Below, piece after piece: positions 57,013 through 64,000 of a DNA stretch of 64,000 nucleotides; positions within the stretch are counted from its first letter, which is position 1; each line of letters begins with the position of its first letter. Below the pieces are notes generated by a model that searched no databases, was not told the origin of the DNA, and saw only the letters and a list, made by a program, of their open reading frames with translations. The stretch is from Azospirillum sp. TSH58 (GTDB lineage: Bacteria; Pseudomonadota; Alphaproteobacteria; Azospirillales; Azospirillaceae), in assembly GCF_003119115.1 (NCBI RefSeq), contig NZ_CP022367.1:1291001-1355000 (forward strand), in the 5' to 3' direction. The position numbers and the translations under genes are program-made.

Positions 57013-59559
57013 CTACGCGAGGCTGGGAAGGACCAGCGGCTCCTCCGCCTCGCGGAGCAGCAGCGCCTCGATGGCGTCGGCAGGGGCCGGGCGGGCGTAG
57101 AGGTAGCCCTGCGCGTACTTGCACATGATGTCGCGCAGGAACTCCGACTCCATCTCGGTCTCCACGCCTTCGGCGACCGCCTCCATGCCCAGGATGGCGG
57201 CCAGCGTCGCGATCACCTGCACGATGGCGGCGTTGCCCTCGCCCGACGAGATGGCCTGCACGAAGCTGCGGTCGATCTTCAGCGTGTCCGCCGGGAACTT
57301 GTGCAGGTAGGACAGCGACGAATAGCCGGTGCCGAAATCGTCGATGGACAGGCGGACGTCCATGTCGCGGATGCCCTGCATCAGCACCCGGCACTTGGCG
57401 GGGTCCTTCATCAGCAGGCTTTCCGTGATCTCCAGCTTCAGGCTGGAGGGCGGGACCCGGCTTTCCTGAAGAACCTCGCTGACCAGCCCGATCAGGTCGT
57501 CGTCGCTGAACTGGCGGGAGGAGACGTTCACGCTCATGAACAGCGGGGCGGGGCGGGGGAAGCGGGTCTGCCACTGGCCGAGCTGGCGCGCCGCCTCGCG
57601 CAGCGCCCAGCGGCCCATCGGGACGATCAGCCCCGATTCCTCGGCCAGCGGAATGAACTCGCCCGGCGGGACCAGCCCGCGCTCGGGATGTTTCCAGCGC
57701 ATCAGCGCCTCGAACCCGGCGATCTGGCCCGAGGACAGGGCGACGATCGGCTGGTAGTAGAGGACGAGCTGGTTCTGCTCCAGCGCCGTGCGCAGGTCGG
57801 TTTCCGTGCGCATCTGGGCCATCGCCTGACGGCGCAAATTGCTGTCGAACACGTCGATGCGCGCCCGCCCGCCCGACTTGGCCCGGTACATGGCGAGGCT
57901 GGCGTCGCGCAGCATCTCCTCCGCCCGGTCGTAGCCGGAGACGCTGAGGGCGATGCCGATGGAGGCCGAGAGGACGAACTCGTGCCCGTCCAGCGCCAGC
58001 GGCTTGGCGACGGCCTCGCCCATGCGCTCCGCCGCGGACAGGGCGTCGCCCACGTCGTCGATGTTGTCGAGCAGCACGGCGAACTCGTCGGCCGACAGGC
58101 GGGCCAGCGTGTCGCCCATGCGTCGGGTCTCGTCCAGCCGCTCCGCGATGGTCTTCAGCAGCCGGTCGCCGACGCTGGACCCCAGCGCGTCGTTGATCGA
58201 CTTGAAGCGGTCCAGGTCGATGAAGATGACGGCGAAGGCCTTGCCGCCGGCCCGCCGGTTGCGGTCCAGCGCCTGGCCGATGCGGTCCAGCAGCAGGGTG
58301 CGGTTGGGCAGCCCGGTCATGCCGTCGTGGAAGGCGTCGAACAGAAGCTGCTGCTCCGCCCGCTTCTGGGCGGTGATGTCGGTCATCGAGCCGGCGATTC
58401 GCACCGACCGGCCCGACCCGTCGCGAACGGCGAGGCCGCGGACCAGCATCCACAGCTCGTCCCCGTCGGCGGCACGGATGCGGAAGACGTGCTGGAGATG
58501 CTCCCGCTCACCGGTCAGATGCAGGTCGATGGCGGTGCGCAGCCCGGCCAGATCGTCGGGATGCACGCGCTCGAACCACTCGCCGATGCGGTTGGACAGG
58601 CTGTCCCCGGCGAAGCCGAGCATGGCCGCCCAGCGCGGCGAGTAGTAGACCTCGTCCGTGTCCAGCCGCCAGTCCCACAGCCCGTCGTTGGCGCCGGCGG
58701 CGGCCAGCGCGTAGCGCTCCTCGCTCTGCAACAGGCGTTGCTCGGCGGTCTTGCGGTCGGTGACGTCGGCCTGGCTGCCGACCAGCCGCACCGGGCGGCC
58801 CTGCGCGTCCAGCACGGCGATGCCGCGGCAGGCCATCCAGCGGGTGCCGCCATCGGCGTGGCGCACGCGGTATTCGATCTGGAACACGGTGTCGTCGCCG
58901 CCCAGGGCGCCCAGCGCCTCGCGCAACGAGCGGCGGTCGTCCGGATGGACGCGCTCCATCCATTCGTCGGGGCTGCTGCCGACGCTGCCTTCCTCCAGTC
59001 CGAGAAGCGACAGCCAGCGCGGCGAGTAATAGACGGTTGCGGCTTCGAGATCCCAGTCCCACAGCCCGTCGTTGCTGGCCGCGGCGGCCAGCGCGTAGCG
59101 CTCCTCGCTCTTGCGCAACTGGCGTTCGGCGTGCTTGCGGTCGGTGATGTCGGCGACCGACCCGACGAGGCGGACCGGATCGCCCGATTCGTCGGGCACC
59201 GCCATGCCGCGGCAAACCAGCCAGCGCCAGCCGGACTCGCCATCGTCCGGCGATAAGCCGGCCCCGGCGCGGCGGACGCGGTGTTCGATCTGGAAAGGCA
59301 GCGAGACGCCGACCATCTGGCCTTCGAAGGACGCGTAAAGCCAGTCGATGTCGTCGGGGTGGACGCGGTCGAGCCAATCTTCCGGGCGATTGACGTCGCC
59401 CGGCGGCAGGTCGAGAAACTCCTTGAAGCGGGGAGACAGGAACATCGTATCGTTGCGAAGGTCCCAGTCCCAGACGCCTTCGGAGCCGGCTTTCTCGGCC
59501 AGCAGATATCGCTCGATCGTGCTGCTCAAAGCCCCCTCACCGCCGCGGCGCGCCCGCAT
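57013..59559 (-). CDS. PAS-GGDEF-EAL protein with degenerate GGDEF site
   Basis: 848 residues from the ATG at 59559 (MRARRGGEGALSSTIERYLL). No membrane helices. Three PAS/PAC repeats (each with a WDWDL-type start and RVHPDD in it: residues ~20-145, ~150-275, ~280-400), then a GGDEF domain and an EAL domain. The active-site motif at 489-493 is SADEF instead of GGDEF, and the substrate-binding GHxxGD is GSSVGD, so cyclase activity is unlikely; it may bind GTP as an allosteric input. The EAL domain looks active: EAL at 617-619, NVSSRQF, LEITES, DDFGTGYSSL. Probably a c-di-GMP phosphodiesterase regulated by PAS ligands. Confidence 0.92.
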   Translation of the reverse strand: MRARRGGEGALSSTIERYLLAEKAGSEGVWDWDLRNDTMFLSPRFKEFLDLPPGDVNRPEDWLDRVHPDDIDWLYASFEGQMVGVSLPFQIEHRVRRAGAGLSPDDGESGWRWLVCRGMAVPDESGDPVRLVGSVADITDRKHAERQLRKSEERYALAAAASNDGLWDWDLEAATVYYSPRWLSLLGLEEGSVGSSPDEWMERVHPDDRRSLREALGALGGDDTVFQIEYRVRHADGGTRWMACRGIAVLDAQGRPVRLVGSQADVTDRKTAEQRLLQSEERYALAAAGANDGLWDWRLDTDEVYYSPRWAAMLGFAGDSLSNRIGEWFERVHPDDLAGLRTAIDLHLTGEREHLQHVFRIRAADGDELWMLVRGLAVRDGSGRSVRIAGSMTDITAQKRAEQQLLFDAFHDGMTGLPNRTLLLDRIGQALDRNRRAGGKAFAVIFIDLDRFKSINDALGSSVGDRLLKTIAERLDETRRMGDTLARLSADEFAVLLDNIDDVGDALSAAERMGEAVAKPLALDGHEFVLSASIGIALSVSGYDRAEEMLRDASLAMYRAKSGGRARIDVFDSNLRRQAMAQMRTETDLRTALEQNQLVLYYQPIVALSSGQIAGFEALMRWKHPERGLVPPGEFIPLAEESGLIVPMGRWALREAARQLGQWQTRFPRPAPLFMSVNVSSRQFSDDDLIGLVSEVLQESRVPPSSLKLEITESLLMKDPAKCRVLMQGIRDMDVRLSIDDFGTGYSSLSYLHKFPADTLKIDRSFVQAISSGEGNAAIVQVIATLAAILGMEAVAEGVETEMESEFLRDIMCKYAQGYLYARPAPADAIEALLLREAEEPLVLPSLA

Positions 59560-59733
59560 CCTGTGACTCGCAACATAGTGCCCGAATGGTGAATGAGAAA
59601 TGAAGCCCCGTTGCGAAGGATTTGCGCCATGCTGGTGGTAAGGACGATAAAACCCGCATTGCGGGCGCCGGGAGGCGCCGTCGGGCGCCATCGGCGAGTC
59701 GGATCCAGGCCGTCAATGTGAGGAAGCGGAAGC

Positions 59734-60456
59734 ATGGAGTGGTCCGATCAGGGCGTCGTGCTGTCGGCGCGGCCGCATGGCGAGACCTCGGCGGTCGTCA
59801 CCCTGCTGACGCGGGACCATGGGCGGCACGCCGGAATGGTGATGGGCGGGCGGTCCAGCCGGACGCGGGCGGCGCTGGAGCCGGGCACGCTGGTGTCGGC
59901 GCGCTGGCGCGGGCGCCTGCCCGAGCATCTCGGCAATCTGACGCTGGAGGTGGTGCAGGGCTATTCCGCCGCCTTTCTCGATGATCCGCCGCGACTCGCG
60001 GCCTTGACCGCCGCCTGCGCGCTGGCCGAGGCGGCCCTGCCGGAGCATCAGCCGCACCCGGCGCTGTTCGACGGTCTCCTGGCGCTGTTCGGCCTGCTGG
60101 GCGGCGACGCCTGGGCCGAGTCCTACGTGCGGTGGGAGGTCGGGCTGCTCGCCGAACTCGGATTCGGGCTGGATCTCGACCGTTGCGCGGTCACCGGGGC
60201 GAACGACTACCTCGCCTATGTCAGCCCGCGCACCGGGCGCGCGGTGTCGGCGTCGGCCGGGGAACCCTACCGCGACCGGCTCCTGCCGCTGCCCGGATTC
60301 CTCATCGGTCTGGGCGGCGGCGGGCCGCAGGCGGTGGCGGAGGGGCTGCGCCTGACCGGCCATTTCCTGGAGCGCCATCTGCTCAACGGCCCGCTGCCGC
60401 CCGCAAGACTGCGATTAAGAGAACGTTACGAGAACACTGTGGCGCGTGGCCGCTAG
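59734..60456 (+). CDS. recO: DNA repair protein RecO
   Basis: 240 residues. N-terminal OB-fold: MEWSDQGVVLSARPHGETSA, HGRHAGMVMGGRSSRTRAAL and GTLVSARWRGRLPEHLGNLT; the middle helical part has LLGGDAWAESYVRWEVGLLA, and the C-terminal part SPRTGRAVSASAGEPYRDRL and a final LRLRERYENTVARG. RecO helps RecR load RecA on SSB-covered DNA. It lies 18 bases before parC, an arrangement conserved in alphaproteobacteria. Confidence 0.95.
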   Translation: MEWSDQGVVLSARPHGETSAVVTLLTRDHGRHAGMVMGGRSSRTRAALEPGTLVSARWRGRLPEHLGNLTLEVVQGYSAAFLDDPPRLAALTAACALAEAALPEHQPHPALFDGLLALFGLLGGDAWAESYVRWEVGLLAELGFGLDLDRCAVTGANDYLAYVSPRTGRAVSASAGEPYRDRLLPLPGFLIGLGGGGPQAVAEGLRLTGHFLERHLLNGPLPPARLRLRERYENTVARGR

Positions 60457-60474
60457 ATTTGGTATCCACACGCC

Positions 60475-62745
60475 ATGACGTCCCGAGATCCCGCCCAAGA
60501 CCCCGTCCTTGACATCCAGGAGAAGCCGCTCCGCGACGCGCTGAGCGAGCGGTATCTGAGCTACGCGCTGTCCACCATCATGGCGCGGTCGCTGCCCGAC
60601 GTGCGCGATGGGCTGAAGCCGGTGCACCGGCGGCTGCTTTACGCCATGAGCCAGCTGCGGCTCGATCCCTCGACGCCGCCCAAGAAGTCGGCCCGCGTGG
60701 TCGGCGACGTGATCGGCAAGTTCCACCCGCACGGCGACACCTCCGTCTACGACGCGCTGGTCCGTCTGGCGCAGGACTTCGCGGTGCGCTACCGGCTGGT
60801 GGACGGGCAGGGGAACTTCGGCAACATCGACGGCGACAACGCCGCGGCCATGCGTTACACCGAAGCGCGCCTGACCGACGTCGCCAAGGCCCTGCTGGAA
60901 GGCATCGACGAGGACGCGGTCGATTTCCGCCCGACCTACGACGGCGACGGGGAGGAGCCGGCGGTCCTGCCGGCCAACTTCCCCAACCTGCTGGCCAACG
61001 GCTCCAGCGGCATCGCCGTCGGCATGGCGACCAACATCCCACCGCACAACGCCGCCCAGCTCTGCTCCGCCCTCAGGCTGGTGCTGAAGCACAAGCTGGA
61101 CTGCGTCAAGGCGGCGCTGGCCGGCAAGGAGAAGCCGGCCCCGACGAGGATCGAGGATCTGGTCACCCTGATCTCCGGCCCGGACTTCCCGACCGGCGGC
61201 GTGCTGGTCGAGCCGCGCGCCAACGTCGTCGAGGCCTACCGCACCGGCCGCGGCTCCTTCCGCCTGCGCGCCAGGTGGGAGGTGGAGAAGCTGGGGCAGG
61301 GCACCTGGCAGGTCGTCGTCACCGAAATGCCCTACCAGGTGCAGAAGGCCCGGCTGGTCGAGAAGATCGCGGAGCTTCTGACCAACCGCAAGCTGCTGCT
61401 TCTGGAGGATGTGCGCGACGAGTCGGCGGAGGACGTGCGCCTCGTCCTGGTGCCGAAGAGCCGCAACGTCGACCCCGAAGTCCTGATGGCCTCGCTGTTC
61501 CAGACGACCGATCTGGAAATCCGCTTCGCCATGAACATGAACGTGCTGGACAAGGACAACGTCCCGCGCGTCATGAACCTGTTCGAGGTGCTGGACGCCT
61601 TCCTCGACCACCGGATGGAGGTTCTGGAGCGGCGGTCCCGCCACCGGCTGGCCAAGATCGACCACCGGCTGGAGGTCCTGGGCGGCTACCTGATCGCCTA
61701 TCTGAACCTGGACGAGGTGATCCGCATCATCCGCGAGGAGGACGAGCCCAAGCAGGAGCTGATGCGCGCCTTCTCCCTGACCGAGGTGCAGGCCGAGGCC
61801 ATCCTCAACATGCGGCTGCGCAACCTGCGCAAGCTGGAGGAGATGGAGATCCAGCGCGAGAACGACGCGCTGACCGCCGAGAAGGCCGGCCTGACCGAGC
61901 TGCTGTCGGACGAGAGCCTGCGCTGGAAGACCATCGGCAAGGAGACGGAGGAGACGCGCAAGCGCTTCGGCGAGGACCGCCGGACCCTGGTCGCCGAGGC
62001 CACCGCCGTCATCGACATCCCCGTCGACGCCATGGTGGAGCGTGAGCCGCTGACCGTGCTGTGCTCGCAGAAGGGCTGGATTCGCGCGGTGCGCGGCCAT
62101 CTGACCGACGCCGAGCGCCTCGACGTCAAATACAAGGAAGGCGACAAGGAAGGCTTCTGGGTCCATTGCGAGACCACCGACAAGCTCCTCGTCTTCGGCA
62201 CGAACGGGAAGTTCTACACCTTGTCCGCCGACAAGCTGCCGCGCGGGCGCGGCTTCGGGGAGCCGGTGCGGCTGATGATCGACCTCGGCAACGAGGCGGA
62301 CATCATCACCCTGTTCAAGCACCAGCCCGACCGCCGCCTGCTGGTCGCGTCGGAGGACGGGCGCGGCTTCCAGGTCGAGGAGAACGAGGTCGTCGCCCAG
62401 ACCCGCTCCGGCAAGCAGATCCTCAACCCCGACGACAACAAGGACGCCAAGGTCTGCATCCCGGCGGAGGGCGACCATGTCGCCGTCATCGGCAACAACC
62501 GCCTGCTGCTGGTCTTCCCGCTGGAACAGGTGCCGGTGATGGCCCGCGGCAAGGGCGTGCAGCTTCAGAAGTACAAGGACGGCAGCCTGTCCGACCTCAA
62601 AGTCTTCACCATCGCCGAGGGGCTGAGCTGGAAGCACGGCGAGCGGCAGTTCAACGTCACCAACCTGACCGGCTGGCTGGGCAACCGCGCCGGCGTGGGC
62701 AAGATGCCGCCCAACGGGTTCCCCAAGGTCAACCGGTTCACCTGA
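60475..62745 (+). CDS. parC: DNA topoisomerase IV subunit A
   Basis: 756 residues. Winged-helix domain with the catalytic tyrosine 128 in AAMRYTEARLT, and tower and coiled-coil parts (EVQAEAILNMRLRNLRKLEE). The C-terminal beta-pinwheel is short (VLCSQKGWIRAVRGHLTDAE; GRGFQVEENEVVAQTRSGKQ), as in ParC rather than GyrA. At the quinolone positions equivalent to E. coli Ser80 and Glu84, it has Thr89 and Asp93 (GDTSVYDA), natural variants here. With ParE it separates daughter chromosomes. A strong terminator follows 25 bases after the stop. Confidence 0.96.
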   Translation: MTSRDPAQDPVLDIQEKPLRDALSERYLSYALSTIMARSLPDVRDGLKPVHRRLLYAMSQLRLDPSTPPKKSARVVGDVIGKFHPHGDTSVYDALVRLAQDFAVRYRLVDGQGNFGNIDGDNAAAMRYTEARLTDVAKALLEGIDEDAVDFRPTYDGDGEEPAVLPANFPNLLANGSSGIAVGMATNIPPHNAAQLCSALRLVLKHKLDCVKAALAGKEKPAPTRIEDLVTLISGPDFPTGGVLVEPRANVVEAYRTGRGSFRLRARWEVEKLGQGTWQVVVTEMPYQVQKARLVEKIAELLTNRKLLLLEDVRDESAEDVRLVLVPKSRNVDPEVLMASLFQTTDLEIRFAMNMNVLDKDNVPRVMNLFEVLDAFLDHRMEVLERRSRHRLAKIDHRLEVLGGYLIAYLNLDEVIRIIREEDEPKQELMRAFSLTEVQAEAILNMRLRNLRKLEEMEIQRENDALTAEKAGLTELLSDESLRWKTIGKETEETRKRFGEDRRTLVAEATAVIDIPVDAMVEREPLTVLCSQKGWIRAVRGHLTDAERLDVKYKEGDKEGFWVHCETTDKLLVFGTNGKFYTLSADKLPRGRGFGEPVRLMIDLGNEADIITLFKHQPDRRLLVASEDGRGFQVEENEVVAQTRSGKQILNPDDNKDAKVCIPAEGDHVAVIGNNRLLLVFPLEQVPVMARGKGVQLQKYKDGSLSDLKVFTIAEGLSWKHGERQFNVTNLTGWLGNRAGVGKMPPNGFPKVNRFT

Positions 62746-63205
62746 GCCGCCATTACCTAACGTTGCACGCAAACGGGGGGCTTTCGGCCCCCCCGTTTCA
62801 CTTTTGGCGGAATTTCCGACGGAAAATTCCCGAATTGGTAGGGCCGAGCCATGCTCGGACTTGAAGTCTGCCCCGCGATTCCGGCATAGTCATCCTATCA
62901 AAACGAACTCGGTACCGTCGGCCGAAGCGGTGCCCCGAACGGGGGCATCAGGGCCGGAGGAACACCGGGCGATAGGGGAGGCACGCGCATGGTCACCACA
63001 GATCCGTGTGAAGGCACAGCGGCGGCACGGGGGCCCATCGGCTCCGGCAGTCCCGGTCCGTGACCCGCACGGTGACGTCGATCCGGCGTTGCCAGACAAC
63101 TTCCACAAAACAACAGCCTTTCGGTTCGCACGCCGCGCCCCCTGTCCGGGGGCCGGAACGGCGGTGTGCACCCGCGCCGGGACGAGAGGACCCAAGGAGA
63201 CCGCC
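62746..63205. other. 460-bp intergenic region, parC / TRAP copy 2
   Basis: It contains the parC terminator (62771-62798), a near-palindrome GGAATTTCCG / CGGAAAATTCC at 62811-62832, and the leader of the TRAP gene. No good ORF or recognised operator is seen. The region ends with the AAGGAG ribosome-binding site before 63206. Confidence 0.6.
62771..62798 (+). terminator. Intrinsic terminator of parC
   Basis: A 10-bp stem AAACGGGGGG / CCCCCCGTTT with an 8-base loop (CTTTCGGC) is followed by CACTTTT. Confidence 0.88.
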
Positions 63206-64000
63206 ATGAAACGCCGTACCTTCATCACCAGCGCCGGTGTCGGTGTCGCCGCCAGCACGCTGGCCGCGCCCGCCATCGCGCAGAGCAACCCCGAGATCAA
63301 GTGGCGCTGCGCGTCGAGCTTTCCCAAGAGCCTTGACACCATCTACGGCGGGGCCGAGCGGGTGGCCAAGCGCGTCGCCGAGATGACCGAGGGCAAGTTC
63401 CAGATCCGCACCTTCGCCAGCGGCGAGATCGTTCCCGGCCTGCAGGTGCTGGACGCCGTGAAGGACGGCACCGTGGAGTGCGGCCACACCGTCTCCTACT
63501 ATTACGTGGGCAAGGACCCGACCTTCGCCTTCGACGCGGCGATGCCCTTCGGCCTGAACGCGCGCCAGCAGAACGCCTGGATGACCCACGGCGGCGGCAT
63601 GGAGCTGATGCGCGAGTTCTTCAAGGGCTACAACATCGTCCAGTTCGCGGCGGGCAACACCGGCACCCAGATGGGCGGCTGGTTCCGCAACGAGCTGAAG
63701 ACCGTCGATGACCTGAAGGGCCTGAAGTTCCGCATCGGCGGCTACGCCGGCACCATCCTGCAGCGCCTGGGCGTCGTGCCGCAGCAGATCGCCGGCGGCG
63801 ACATCTATCCGGCGCTGGAGAAGGGCACCATCGACGCGGCGGAGTGGGTCGGTCCCTACGACGACGAGAAGCTCGGCTTCAACAAGGTCGCCAAGTACTA
63901 CTACTACCCCGGCTGGTGGGAAGGCGGCCCGCAGGTGTCCTTCCTCGTCAGCCTGCCGCAGTGGGAGCAGCTTCCCAAGCATTATCAGGCAATTCTGGAG
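63206..64000 (+). CDS. TRAP transporter solute-binding protein (DctP family), copy 2, 3' end outside the window
   Basis: 265 of about 362 residues are visible. Tat-type signal (MKRRTFITSAGVGVAASTLA, then APAIAQS) and the DctP segments of copy 1 at 36084: SSFPKSLDTIYGGAERVAKR, GLQVLDAVKDGTVECGHTVS, GGWFRNELKTVDDLKGLKFR, GGDIYPALEKGTIDAAEWVG and WEGGPQVSFLVSLPQWEQLP. By eye roughly four fifths of residues match copy 1, with differences spread through the mature part. This suggests an old duplication rather than a recent one. Its partner membrane genes, if any, would lie beyond the window. Confidence 0.94.
   Translation, partial: MKRRTFITSAGVGVAASTLAAPAIAQSNPEIKWRCASSFPKSLDTIYGGAERVAKRVAEMTEGKFQIRTFASGEIVPGLQVLDAVKDGTVECGHTVSYYYVGKDPTFAFDAAMPFGLNARQQNAWMTHGGGMELMREFFKGYNIVQFAAGNTGTQMGGWFRNELKTVDDLKGLKFRIGGYAGTILQRLGVVPQQIAGGDIYPALEKGTIDAAEWVGPYDDEKLGFNKVAKYYYYPGWWEGGPQVSFLVSLPQWEQLPKHYQAILE

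Noticed and set aside
56974..59256. 760-aa open frame opposite the PAS-GGDEF-EAL gene
   Set aside because: Antisense shadow; the minus-strand protein has full domain motifs.
60415..62772. 785-aa open frame opposite parC
   Set aside because: Antisense shadow of parC; low-complexity composition.

Overview
The window is about 64 kb of GC-rich DNA (roughly 70 percent by eye) with densely packed genes. It looks like a free-living alphaproteobacterium of the Azospirillum type. This is an inference from gene content: AcnB, coenzyme-B12-dependent NrdJ, HypD, DUF2125, an orfA-pit phosphate operon, FtsEX next to an MJ0042 zinc-ribbon gene, TRAP binding proteins and ribbon-helix-helix genes. Both window edges cut through genes: an EamA permease at the left and a TRAP substrate-binding protein at the right. 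There is no rRNA, CRISPR array, prophage or insertion sequence. One tRNA-Gly(GCC) is present.

Layout. 1-6.2 kb: EamA permease, Na/Pi cotransporter, NAD-dependent epimerase, an intergenic cluster of DnaA-box-like 9-mers, then a MASE3-PAS histidine kinase with its receiver protein. 6.4-10.7 kb: the most unusual block, a minus-strand set encoding a 64-aa peptide, YcaO, TfuA and a CRP-like regulator. It is flanked by two ribbon-helix-helix genes, and a textbook CRP palindrome lies in front of the peptide gene. It reads as an uncharacterised RiPP (modified peptide) locus. 10.7-18.8 kb: a giant cyclase/ATPase/TPR regulator, tRNA-Gly, the DUF47-Pit phosphate operon with a Pho-box-like site, an NrtR-type regulator, RraA and a P-loop kinase. 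18.9-25 kb: iron-type flavodoxin plus DUF2023 behind a Fur-like box, an Fsr-like MFS pump with an AraC regulator, and acnB.

25.2-28.6 kb: DUF2491-DUF350-PspA-like membrane-stress genes (counterparts of E. coli yjfK, yjfL and yjfJ), then a 55-aa ORF resembling a TubC-type docking domain. 28.7-37.4 kb: M16 peptidase, DUF2125, ChaC-type cyclotransferase, M1-type peptidase, SH3 protein, hypD behind a perfect FNR/FixK box, and a TRAP binding protein. 37.5-44.7 kb: palindromic repeats, an ABC-F ATPase, AraC, a DMT permease, a quinone reductase with a divergent LysR regulator, a quinone oxidoreductase and DedA. 44.7-52.1 kb: nrdJ, then an envelope block (hydrolase, PlsC, YdcF, FtsX, FtsE) and a divergent zinc-ribbon protein.

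52.1-64 kb: a TetR-controlled EmrAB-type efflux operon with palindromic operators, two small genes, a PAS-GGDEF-EAL protein whose GGDEF motif is degenerate, recO, parC, and a second TRAP binding protein that is a close paralogue of the one at 36 kb. Short tandem duplications, mostly of 15-bp period, recur across coding and non-coding DNA.
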